A stretch of DNA of 64,000 nucleotides, from contig NZ_JBJZOI010000011.1 in assembly GCF_047200635.1 (NCBI RefSeq), positions 124,001-188,000 of the forward strand. Direction: 5' to 3'. Position numbers and translations under genes: made by a program. The notes below the pieces were generated by a model. It made no database searches, had not been told where the DNA came from, and worked only from the letters and a program-made list of their open reading frames with translations. The number at the start of each line of letters is the position of its first letter. Positions within the stretch are counted from its first letter, which is position 1. This DNA comes from Saccharopolyspora_C sp047200635. Its GTDB lineage: Bacteria > Actinomycetota > Actinomycetes > Mycobacteriales > Pseudonocardiaceae. This document shows, piece by piece, positions 15,893 to 23,644 of this stretch.

Positions 15893-17101
15893 GTGCGCAT
15901 CCTGTTCGTTCCGCTGCCCTTCCCCACGCACCACTTCCCCGCGGTCGGGCTGGCGTGGGCGTTCCGGATCGCCGGCCACGACGTCCGGGTCGCCACCGGC
16001 GCGGAGATGTCGGGAGCCGTCGACGGTTCCGGGCTCCCGGTCGTGCACGTCCGCACCCGGCCCGAACTGGTGGCCGCCCCGGAGCGCAACGGCGCGTGGC
16101 TGCGCGGCGGAGACGAATCGGACGTCGGCGAGCTGATGGCCGCGCTGGTCGCCGGACCGCTGGACAACTACGCGCGGATCGCCGCGGCGATGGCCGACGA
16201 CCTGGTCTCCTTCAGCCGGGCCTGGCGGCCGGACCTGGTGATCTCCGATCCGCTGGCCTACGCGGGTCCGCTGGCCGCGCACGCGGCCGGGGCGGTGCCG
16301 GTGCGCCACCTGTGGGGCGTCGACTCGCCGCGCTGGTTCCGGCTGCCCGGCTCGGGGTTCGACCGCGCGGAACCGGTGCGCGGGGTGCCGTGGGACGCGC
16401 TGCCCTGGCCACCGCGCCTATTGGAGCTGTTCGAGCGGCACGGCGTGGAACCCGCCGACGACCTCGCCACCCGCACCGTCGACCCCTGCCCGCCGAGCCT
16501 CCAGGTCCCGGGCGCGCCCGGGACCGTGCGCACCCGCTACACCTCGTACAACGGCGAGGAGATCGTGCCGGACTGGTTGTGGGAGCCGCCCGCCCGCCCG
16601 CGCGTCTGCGTCACCTGGGGACTCGCCTCGACCCGGACGCTCGGCCAGCAGTACTTCGGGGTGCCCCGCGTCCTGGAGGCGATCGAGGCGCTCGGCCTGG
16701 ACGTCGAGGTGGTCGTCGCGGCTCGCGGCGCGGACGCCGAGCGCGTGGCGGGCGCACCAGGCGTGCGGGTCGGCTCGGTGCCGCTGAACGCGCTGTTGCC
16801 CACCTGCTCCGCCGTCGTGCACCACGGCGGATCGGGCACCCTGTTCACCGCGGCGAGCTGCGGAGTGCCCCAGCTGATCCTCAGCATGATGCACGAGCAC
16901 GAGGCCGCCAGCTCCCGCTTCGCCGCGCACGGCTCCGCCGCGCTGCTGGCCGGCGGCAGCGAGCTCGGCGACGTCCGCGACGCGCTCGGCGGGGTGCTGC
17001 ACGACCACGCGGTCCGCTCGGCGGCGCGGCGCCTGGCCGCGGAGATGCGCGCACAACCCTCGCCCGCCGAGGCCGTCACGAGCCTGCTGGAGCTGCGGTA
17101 G
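15893..17101 (+). CDS. Glycosyltransferase (antibiotic GT1, DesVII/AveBI-like)
   Basis: This 402-residue protein starts at GTG 15893 with GAGGAG upstream. The N-terminus ILFVPLPFPTHHFPAVGLAW is that of macrolide-type deoxysugar transferases. The C-terminal donor site has VHHGGSGTLFTAASCGVPQ and the later HEHEAASS stretch in place of DQ. It should transfer a dTDP-deoxysugar to the aglycone or to a first sugar. No auxiliary P450-like partner (EryCII/DesVIII type) is next to it, so it may act alone. It is convergent with the second glycosyltransferase, and two transferases imply two sugars. Confidence 0.9.
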   Translation: MRILFVPLPFPTHHFPAVGLAWAFRIAGHDVRVATGAEMSGAVDGSGLPVVHVRTRPELVAAPERNGAWLRGGDESDVGELMAALVAGPLDNYARIAAAMADDLVSFSRAWRPDLVISDPLAYAGPLAAHAAGAVPVRHLWGVDSPRWFRLPGSGFDRAEPVRGVPWDALPWPPRLLELFERHGVEPADDLATRTVDPCPPSLQVPGAPGTVRTRYTSYNGEEIVPDWLWEPPARPRVCVTWGLASTRTLGQQYFGVPRVLEAIEALGLDVEVVVAARGADAERVAGAPGVRVGSVPLNALLPTCSAVVHHGGSGTLFTAASCGVPQLILSMMHEHEAASSRFAAHGSAALLAGGSELGDVRDALGGVLHDHAVRSAARRLAAEMRAQPSPAEAVTSLLELR

Positions 17102-17128
17102 CACGCGCACCCGCGACCGGGGAGGCGG

Positions 17129-18373
17129 TCACCCTCCCGCCTGGAACCGCTCGTACCAGCTCTCGATGACCTCGCAGGCCCGGTCCGCGCCCGCCTCCGC
17201 CCGCACCCGGGAGCCCACCGCGGCGGCCCTCGCCGCCATGACCGGCGAACCGACCGCCTCCTGCGCGGCGCGGGCCACCTGCTCCACCCGCATCGAGGCG
17301 AACGGCACCGGCTTCGCCGCGACCCCCAGCCGGTGCGCCTTGGCCGCCCAGAACGGGTGATCGGCGAAGGTCGGGACGACGACCTGCGGCACCCCGGCCC
17401 GCAGCACCTCGGCCATCGTGCCGAAGCCCCCGTTGTGCACGACCGCCGCCGCCTTCGGCAGCAGCCACTCGTAGTCGACCTCGCCCAGCCGCAGGTCGCC
17501 CTCGCGCAGCGGCTCCTCGGGCCCGCCGAGCACGATCACCCGCTTGCCGGTGCGCTCCGCCGCCGCGATCAGCGCCGCGCGGGTCAGCTCCGCGCGGTGC
17601 ACCGGCCAGGTGCTGCCGAAGGTCGCGATCAGCGGCGGCGGCCCCGCGTCGAGGAATTCCACCAGCTCCCGCGGTGGTTCCCAGCTGCGCCGCCAGAACC
17701 AGTACCCGGTGACGTGGCAGTTGCCCGGCCAGTCCGCCGGCGGAGCCACGATCGTCGGGCTGAACGGGTACAGCATCGGTTCCCGCGCGCCCAGCGAGCC
17801 GTACGGGGAGCGGTGGCCCAGCGGCGGCAGGTCCCGGTGCGCGCGGAAGCCGTTCACCATCGGCCGCGCCCGCGACCACTCCAGCTGTTCGGCGACCAGG
17901 TGGCTCAGGCGGTGGTAGAGCGGCCCCAGCGGCAGCTCCGGCGCGCCGAACGCGGGGAACTCGCGGGTAGCCGTGATCGGCCACCACGAGGTGCCGCACC
18001 ACGGCCGCTCCCGCGCGACGCTGATCCCCTTGGTGAACACGGCGTTCACCGTGAGGTCGGCGTCCGCGCAGGCCGCGTCGATGCGCTCCAGCAGGCTGGC
18101 GTAGGCCTCCGGGCTGGTGCCCGGCAACCTGCGGGTCATCCGCGCCACCGACGGGCTCCGGCGCAGCGACTCGACGACCTCCGGGATCGCGAAGAAGTCA
18201 CCGGTGGTGACCGGGGTGGGACGCAGGTCGAGCCCCGCTTCGTCGGCGAGGTCCTGGAAATCGGTGCTGGTGACCAGGTCCACCGCGTGCCCGCGGGCGC
18301 GCAGCGCGCTGCCCAGGGCGAGGAAGGGCTGCACGTCGCCGCGTGAGCCGAACGGAACGAGGGCGACCCTCAC
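17129..18373 (-). CDS. Glycosyltransferase (GtfB/sterol-GT-like GT1)
   Basis: This 414-residue protein starts at GTG 18373 behind TGGAGG. The N-terminus VALVPFGSRGDVQPFLALG is the hallmark of the glycopeptide Gtf/sterol glucosyltransferase branch. The donor site is VVHNGGFGTMAEVLRAGVPQ, with a PTFADHPFWAAK segment. It belongs to a different GT1 branch from the enzyme at 15893, so the two probably use different sugars or acceptors. The TylF-like methyltransferase lies immediately upstream on the same strand with 35 bases between them, suggesting co-transcription. Confidence 0.9.
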   Translation of the reverse strand: MRVALVPFGSRGDVQPFLALGSALRARGHAVDLVTSTDFQDLADEAGLDLRPTPVTTGDFFAIPEVVESLRRSPSVARMTRRLPGTSPEAYASLLERIDAACADADLTVNAVFTKGISVARERPWCGTSWWPITATREFPAFGAPELPLGPLYHRLSHLVAEQLEWSRARPMVNGFRAHRDLPPLGHRSPYGSLGAREPMLYPFSPTIVAPPADWPGNCHVTGYWFWRRSWEPPRELVEFLDAGPPPLIATFGSTWPVHRAELTRAALIAAAERTGKRVIVLGGPEEPLREGDLRLGEVDYEWLLPKAAAVVHNGGFGTMAEVLRAGVPQVVVPTFADHPFWAAKAHRLGVAAKPVPFASMRVEQVARAAQEAVGSPVMAARAAAVGSRVRAEAGADRACEVIESWYERFQAGG

Positions 18374-18408
18374 GATGCCTCCAGTGCCGCGACGTCCACC
18401 CGCACCGC

Positions 18409-19236
18409 TCAGCCGCGGGTCTTGCGCCAGCGGACGCCGGTCCAGTCGATCTGCTCGATCGGATCGGTGATGCCGCGTTCCGCGCGGAAGTCCTCGACCG
18501 CGCGCACGCACGGTTCGAGGCTGAAGTCGTCGATGACGCAGAACCCGCCGACCGACAACCGGTCGTAGAGGTGGCGCAGCACGACGTCCGTGGACTCGTA
18601 CAGGTCGCCGTCCAGCCGCAGCACCGCGATCCGCTCGATCGGCGCCTGCGGGATCGTGTCGCGGAAGTAGCCGGGCAGGAAGCGCACCTGCTCGTCCAGC
18701 AGGTCGTAGCGCCGGAACCGCGAGCGGACCTCCTCCAGGCCGATGGAGTGCGAGTAGGGCATGGAGTCCAGCGACTGCTGCGCGAGCGGGCTCGCGAAGC
18801 GCTCGTCGGCCGGGTAGTGCTCCAGATCGGGTGTCGGGAACCCGTTGAACGAGTCGGCGACCCACACGTTCCGGTCCCGCACGCCCCAGGCCCGCAGCAC
18901 CCCGCGCATGTACATGCACGCGCCGCCCCGCCACACCCCGGTCTCCACCAGGTCACCGGGGACCTGATCGGTCAGCACCCGCTCCACGCAGCCGCGCAGG
19001 TCCTCCAGCCGCTTCCAGCCGAGCATCGTATCGGCGTCCTGGTGCGCGTACCGGCCTTCCTCCAGGTCCGCGACGGTCGTGCTGTCGTCGGTGGCCCAGG
19101 TCGGCTTCCGCAGCGGGGCGCCCAGGAACGTCTCGCCGTCGGCGTACCGCGTCAGGCAGCGCTTGAGCAGATCGAGGTAGGCGTCGCGAGCGGCCACCGC
19201 CGCGGTGTCCTCCGGGGCCGAAACCACGTTGCTCAT
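18409..19236 (-). CDS. Sugar O-methyltransferase, TylF/MycF (macrocin O-methyltransferase) family
   Basis: This 275-residue protein has the TylF-family SAM motif DLVETGVWRGGACMYMRG and the metal/active-site stretch RLDGDLYESTDVVLRHLY. It also has VIDDFSLEPC, which carries metal-binding acids. MycF and TylF methylate the 3-OH of a 6-deoxy-D-allose unit in macrolides. Here the likely substrate is a 6-deoxyhexose on the product. It is divergent from a MycE-like gene (19513), the same enzyme pair that builds mycinose-type sugars. Confidence 0.9.
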   Translation of the reverse strand: MSNVVSAPEDTAAVAARDAYLDLLKRCLTRYADGETFLGAPLRKPTWATDDSTTVADLEEGRYAHQDADTMLGWKRLEDLRGCVERVLTDQVPGDLVETGVWRGGACMYMRGVLRAWGVRDRNVWVADSFNGFPTPDLEHYPADERFASPLAQQSLDSMPYSHSIGLEEVRSRFRRYDLLDEQVRFLPGYFRDTIPQAPIERIAVLRLDGDLYESTDVVLRHLYDRLSVGGFCVIDDFSLEPCVRAVEDFRAERGITDPIEQIDWTGVRWRKTRG

Positions 19237-19512
19237 CCGGTCATCTCCTCACGGCGGGGTGTCGGCGGAACGCGCGAGGGAGCCGCGGCCCGAACGTCGA
19301 GCAGATCTTCGGGAGCGCTCGCCTCGGCTGTCAACGTCGATCCCGAACGGGGCGGGCAGCGGTCGATTGGTTCCCCAGCGCCGTCGTTGCCTCCCCGCCG
19401 AGGGCTGCGTAGCTTTCCCGCGACCGCGCCCGTCGAGCGCGGCCGGTGCCCGCGGGGATGCCACCGCGCACCGGATTTCGTCCCGCGTTCCGCGACAGGA
19501 TGGGAAGACCTC

Positions 19513-20673
19513 ATGCGATCCAGCGAGCAGGCGGCACGACTGCGCACGTTGATCTTGGCCGCGGGCGGCGGTACGGAGCGGATCCGGGAGGTCGTCGGCG
19601 AGCTCGGCCGCCGCTGGGTCGCCGGGGTGCTGGCCGACGAGCTGGTGCACCGGGCGGAGCTGGGCGCCCTCCCGCAGCTGGCGCGGCACCCGGTCCTGGT
19701 GCGGTTGGAGCTGGCGCTCGACGGCGAGGTCACGACCTGCGCAGTGCGGGCCGCGGACACCGGGGCGACGGTGACCGTCGATGACCCGGACTCCGCCGCC
19801 GACGCGCACGCCACCGTCGAGCTCGACCTGGCGCAACTGGTCCGCGCCGTGTTCGGCCCCCGCGGCGCCGGCGGCGAACCGGAGCGTCGCATCACCTGGC
19901 GCGACTTCGAGGACCCCGCCGCGCTCAGCGCGGGCATGCACGTGCTGCCGGTGGTGCAGCACCTGCTCAGCGGCGCCGCCGAGCAACCGCTGGACCTGTC
20001 GGGGCTGTCGCTGCGCTCCGGTTCGGACAAGTGGGGGCTGCACTTCTACGCCCCGCACTACGAGCGGCACTTCGGCCCGCTGCGGGACCGGCCGCTGACG
20101 GTGCTCGAACTCGGCATCGGTGGTTACGACGATCCGGCCGCGGGCGGTGGCTCGCTGCGGATGTGGAAGCGGTTCTTCCCCCGCGCGCTGGTGTACGGGG
20201 TGGACGTCGTCGACAAGAGCCCGCTGGCCGAGCAGCGGCTCTACCCGATCCGGGGCGATCAGTCCGATGTGGACTTCCTGGCGGAGCTGGCCGGCGAGAT
20301 CGGCCCGGTGGACGTGGTCATCGACGACGGCAGCCACTACTGCCCGGACGTGATCAGCAGCTTCCGCGCGCTGTTCCCGCTGCTGGCGCCCGGTGGCCTC
20401 TACGTCATCGAGGACCTGCAGACCTCCTACTGGCCCGCCTACGGCGGCAGCTCGGAGGACCCCGGGGACCCGGCCACCACGATGGGTTTCCTCAAGCAGC
20501 TGCTCGACGGGCTCAACCACGAGGAGTTCCTGCCCGCCGGCGCGCGCGAGACCTCCGAGTTCGACCGCACGATCGTCGGCGCGCACTTCTACCACAACCT
20601 GGTCTTCCTGGAGAAGGGCCGCAACGCCGAGGGTTCGATCCCGAGGTGGCTGGGCCGCGAGCGGCCCGCCTGA
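19513..20673 (+). CDS. Sugar O-methyltransferase, MycE/TylE family
   Basis: About 386 residues starting at ATG 19513, behind GGGAAGA; the frame is open further upstream but without a plausible start. An N-terminal helical domain of about 170 residues is followed by a methyltransferase fold with VLELGIGGYDDPAAGG. VIDDGSHYCPDV is the MycE metal and catalytic region, followed by GGLYVIEDLQTSYWP. MycE methylates the 2-OH of 6-deoxyallose in mycinamicin, and TylE does the same in tylosin. Here it may act on either sugar. Length and domain order match MycE (about 400 residues). Confidence 0.88.
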   Translation: MRSSEQAARLRTLILAAGGGTERIREVVGELGRRWVAGVLADELVHRAELGALPQLARHPVLVRLELALDGEVTTCAVRAADTGATVTVDDPDSAADAHATVELDLAQLVRAVFGPRGAGGEPERRITWRDFEDPAALSAGMHVLPVVQHLLSGAAEQPLDLSGLSLRSGSDKWGLHFYAPHYERHFGPLRDRPLTVLELGIGGYDDPAAGGGSLRMWKRFFPRALVYGVDVVDKSPLAEQRLYPIRGDQSDVDFLAELAGEIGPVDVVIDDGSHYCPDVISSFRALFPLLAPGGLYVIEDLQTSYWPAYGGSSEDPGDPATTMGFLKQLLDGLNHEEFLPAGARETSEFDRTIVGAHFYHNLVFLEKGRNAEGSIPRWLGRERPA

Positions 20674-20691
20674 CCCGGCGTGCCGGGGCTC

Positions 20692-20733
20692 CGCGCGCCG
20701 CCCCGCCGCGAACCAGCGGCCGCGCGGCGCGCG
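20692..20733. terminator. Hairpin between convergent genes
   Basis: A perfect 10-bp inverted repeat (CGCGCGCCGC, 20692-20701, with its complement at 20724-20733) has a 22-nt loop and lies between the MycE-like gene and the convergent sugar reductase. There is no T-tract. A bidirectional terminator is plausible. Confidence 0.45.
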
Positions 20734-20734
20734 T

Positions 20735-21706
20735 TCAGGCGCGGCCGCCGACGAAGTTCTCCCGGTACCAGCGCACGGTCTCGGCGAGCCCCTCCTCCAG
20801 CGGGCGCGGGACGAACCCGAGCGCGGAGGTGATCCGGCCGGTGTCGAGCTCGGGGAGCCGCGCGCCGGCCGGTTTGTCGGGGTCGAGCTCGATTCGCTCG
20901 ACCGCGCCGAACTCCCGGTGCAGCAGCCTGGCCAGCTCCAGCAGCGAGACCGAACCGGCTCCGGCGACGTTGAAGGTCTCCGGCCCGCTGGTGGCGACCG
21001 CGCCCAGCACGGCCCGCACGAGGTCCCGGACGTGCAGGAAGGAGCGGCGCTGCTGCCCGTCGCCCCAGATCGTGATCGGCTCACCGCGGGCGATGCGGCC
21101 CATCATGGCGGGGATCACCCGCTGCACCCGCGGATCGGTGCCGTCGCCGGGGCCGTAGACGTTGCTCGGCCGGGCGAGCAGGACCCGCATCCCGAACTGC
21201 TTGCGGTAGGCGTCGGCGAGCAGCTCCGCGAAGATCTTCGACAGCGCGTAGCCGTCGCCGTCGAGCGCCAGGCTGGTCCGGTAGTCGTCCTCCTCGCGCA
21301 GCGCCCCGGCCCCGCCACCGGTGTAGATCTCGGCGGAGCTCAGCAGCACGACCGTGCCGATGCGGTGGTCCCGGGCGGCGTTGAGCACGTTCGAGGCGAT
21401 GCGGGTGTTGGCGTCGAGGATCGTGCCGAAATTGCGCTTCTTGAATTCGCCGTTGCCGTCGATGCCCGCGCAGTGGATCAGGACGTCCACCTCCGCTCCG
21501 ACGTAGCGGAACAGCGCTTCCACCTCGACGCTCGACAGCAGGTCGATGCGGATCTCCCGGTGCCCGGCACCGTCGGACGCCGGGCCGCGGTGCAGCGACA
21601 GCACGCGGGCGCCGGCGGCGGTGAGAACTTCGGCGAAATGCGCGCCGATGAACCCCCTCCCGCCGGTGACCAAGACGGTCCGGCCCTGCCAGAAACCATT
21701 CTCCAT
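20735..21706 (-). CDS. NDP-sugar reductase/epimerase, extended SDR family
   Basis: This 323-residue extended SDR has the NAD(P) motif TGGRGFIG, the catalytic YALSK and LSSAEIYTGGG for the Ser of the triad. A C-terminal sugar-binding part follows (PSNVYGPGDGTDP, FLHVRDLVRAV). It resembles GDP-fucose synthetase and the 4-ketoreductases of 6-deoxy-D-allose pathways (TylD type). It is the only deoxysugar-forming gene in the window, so nucleotidyltransferase, 4,6-dehydratase and 3- or 3,5-epimerase functions must be encoded elsewhere. It is divergent from the StrR-like regulator, with a StrR-type operator in between. Confidence 0.85.
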   Translation of the reverse strand: MENGFWQGRTVLVTGGRGFIGAHFAEVLTAAGARVLSLHRGPASDGAGHREIRIDLLSSVEVEALFRYVGAEVDVLIHCAGIDGNGEFKKRNFGTILDANTRIASNVLNAARDHRIGTVVLLSSAEIYTGGGAGALREEDDYRTSLALDGDGYALSKIFAELLADAYRKQFGMRVLLARPSNVYGPGDGTDPRVQRVIPAMMGRIARGEPITIWGDGQQRRSFLHVRDLVRAVLGAVATSGPETFNVAGAGSVSLLELARLLHREFGAVERIELDPDKPAGARLPELDTGRITSALGFVPRPLEEGLAETVRWYRENFVGGRA

Positions 21707-21814
21707 GACGTTTCCGATCCTGTGCGCGAGTAGCGGGAATCGGCTGATCCTGGCACGCGGGAAAATGCGGGTAAACGTCGTGACGCGATATTTCGAGAAC
21801 TGCCCGGAGGAGCT

Positions 21815-21843
21815 GTTCGACCGAACATGCCGAGCAGTCGAAC
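21815..21843. promoter_or_regulatory. StrR-type operator (inverted repeat, 9-N11-9)
   Basis: GTTCGACCG (21815-21823), an 11-nt spacer and CAGTCGAAC (21835-21843) match the known StrR consensus GTTCGACTG-N11-CAGTCGAAC at all but one base, with exact spacing. It lies in the divergent region between the sugar reductase and a StrR-family regulator gene. It is therefore a likely binding site for that regulator, controlling one or both genes. Confidence 0.75.
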
Positions 21844-22042
21844 ACCGATCCGCTGCGGCCCGGGCGAACTGTAGCAGCCATCGGAGAAACAGACGAGCAA
21901 TCGTTTTCCGAGACCCCCGGGGGACCGCCGAGACCAGAAGTCAACCCCTTGAACTGCGAAGATGGCCCCAGTTTGCCTCCCGCGCGGGATTGCTCTGTTC
22001 GGGGGGGTTGGCTCGCCCGCCCACCTCCGACCATAATGACCT

Positions 22043-22074
22043 CGATCCACCCGCTGGGGTGAATAGGTGGATCG
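22043..22074. promoter_or_regulatory. Perfect 9-bp inverted repeat upstream of the regulator
   Basis: CGATCCACC (22043-22051) and GGTGGATCG (22066-22074) are perfect complements with a 14-nt spacer, about 130 nt before the regulator start. The sequence is unlike the StrR consensus, so it may bind a different regulator or form an mRNA hairpin. The rest of the 21707-22202 gap is locally AT-richer and shows no gene. Confidence 0.45.
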
Positions 22075-22202
22075 CCCGCACTGCCACTCAAGGCATCGCG
22101 CCGCGGAACAACGTCGCGACGCGGTGTTCGCGCGCGCCGACGAAGCGCGTGCGTTCACATTCGCGGGCAGGTCGAAGTGAATATCTCAATCTGGGGGACG
22201 GG

Positions 22203-23270
22203 TTGACAAGCAGTGAAGCACTCGTGGCGTCCCGGCGGGTCGAGCCGCCGTTCTCGCCACCGGAGAGGCGCGGCGACGAGCCGCGTCTGGTGACCGCCGA
22301 GACCGCGACGATGCCGATCGCGGCGCTGACCCCGGCCGAACAGCTGCGGGTCGCCGGGGTGAACCACCACCACGTCCGCGCGTTGGCGGAGGTCAAGGCC
22401 GCCCTCCCACCGATCCTCGTGCACCGGTCGACCAAGCGGGTCATCGACGGGATGCACCGGCTGCGCGCGGCCGAGGCGCGCGGGCTGCGCGAGATCGAGG
22501 TCCGGTTCTACGACGGCGCCACCGAGGACGCCTTCGTCCTCGCGGTGGAGGCGAACGTCGCGCACGGCCTGCCGCTGTCCCTGCGCGATCGCACCGCGGC
22601 GGCCACTCGCATCATCAGCGGCCACCCGGAGTGGTCCGACCGCAAGATCGCCTCGGTCACCGGGTTGGCCGCCACCACCGTCGGCGCCATCCGCCGACGC
22701 TCCTCCGAGTGCGCCGCCCAGGTCACCAGCCGGGTCGGGCGGGACGGCAGGGCGCGGCCGCTGAACGGGGTCGCCGGCCGGATGCTGGCCAGCGAGCTCA
22801 TGCGCGACCGCCCGGACGCCTCGCTGCGCGAGATCGCGAAGGCGGCGGGAATCTCCCCGTCCACCGCCCACGACGTGCGGGAACGCCTGCGCGGCGGGAA
22901 GAACCCCGTCCCGGCGCGGCTGCGCGAGGCCGCGCGGGAGGAGACCGCCGAGGAGCGCGGCGGACCGGGCAGCACCGGCGGCCGCGACCTCCCGCAGGCG
23001 CAGGCCGCGGATCGCTCGACGATCCTGGGTGCGCTGAAGCGGGATCCGTCGCTGCGGTTCACCGAATCGGGCCGTGCGCTGCTGCGCTGGCTGGACGCCC
23101 ACACCAGCGGGGTGGAGGAGTGGACCGAGCTGTTCGACAACGTCCCGGCCCACTGCCGGGGCGTCGTCGCCGAACTGGCCAGGGGCGCGTGCCACTCCTG
23201 GCACGAGTTCGCTGAACGGTTGGAGAACGGCCCCGGCCTCGGGGCGCGCCCGCCGGCCAACCCGGCCTGA
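22203..23270 (+). CDS. StrR-family (ParB-like) pathway-specific activator
   Basis: About 355 residues. I chose TTG 22203 because GGGGGA ends four bases upstream; GTG 22149 and GTG 22224 are in-frame alternatives with poorer sites. The N-terminal ParB/Srx-like domain (ILVHRSTKRVIDGMHRL, then EIEVRFYDGATEDAFVLAVE) is followed by helix-turn-helix segments (WSDRKIASVTGLAATTVG and ASLREIAKAAGISPSTAHDV). This layout is that of StrR, NovG and Bbr, activators of antibiotic clusters. It is transcribed away from the sugar genes and ends the biosynthetic region. The nearby operator supports self-regulation. Confidence 0.88.
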   Translation: MTSSEALVASRRVEPPFSPPERRGDEPRLVTAETATMPIAALTPAEQLRVAGVNHHHVRALAEVKAALPPILVHRSTKRVIDGMHRLRAAEARGLREIEVRFYDGATEDAFVLAVEANVAHGLPLSLRDRTAAATRIISGHPEWSDRKIASVTGLAATTVGAIRRRSSECAAQVTSRVGRDGRARPLNGVAGRMLASELMRDRPDASLREIAKAAGISPSTAHDVRERLRGGKNPVPARLREAAREETAEERGGPGSTGGRDLPQAQAADRSTILGALKRDPSLRFTESGRALLRWLDAHTSGVEEWTELFDNVPAHCRGVVAELARGACHSWHEFAERLENGPGLGARPPANPA

Positions 23271-23365
23271 CCGCTCGCCGTCGAGCTCCCGGCGGCGGTG
23301 GGGCGCTGCGCCCGCGCGCCGTCGCCGACGAGCGCGGAGTCCGGGGGCGGTGCGCCCCGGCCGGG

Positions 23366-23644
23366 TCAGGTCAGCAGTTCCGGCACGCCCGGGGTGCTGC
23401 GCTTGCGGCGCAACCACACCTTCCGGCTGCCGTCGGAGTACAGCAGCACCCGCGAGAGCTCCCAGCCGGAGAACTCGGCGTGGATGCTCAGCTGGGTCGC
23501 CGCGCTGGGACGGGAGATCCCGGCGGGCAACCGCAGGGGCCGGTACTCCCACTTCTCGTCGGCCCAGCCGTCCTCGCGGTGCCCGCCGGTCGCAGCGGAA
23601 CCGGCGGGCACCGGGGATCCGGCGGGATCGGTGTCCTCCATCAT
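23366..23644 (-). CDS. DUF5703 family small protein
   Basis: This 92-residue protein has the conserved actinobacterial core WEYRPLRLPAGISR and the C-terminal GWELSRVLLYSDGSRKVWL. Its function is unknown. Its ATG overlaps the stop of the lipoprotein gene upstream (ATGA), so the two are translationally coupled. This pair next to uppP and a histidine phosphatase is a recurring actinobacterial neighbourhood, so the chromosome here is probably core. Confidence 0.85.
   Translation of the reverse strand: MMEDTDPAGSPVPAGSAATGGHREDGWADEKWEYRPLRLPAGISRPSAATQLSIHAEFSGWELSRVLLYSDGSRKVWLRRKRSTPGVPELLT

Noticed and set aside
14062..16167. Long minus-strand frame spanning the discrete AT and beyond
   Set aside because: It is out of frame with the AT motifs and rich in Arg/Gly/Ala; the AT frame 14400-15719 explains the region.
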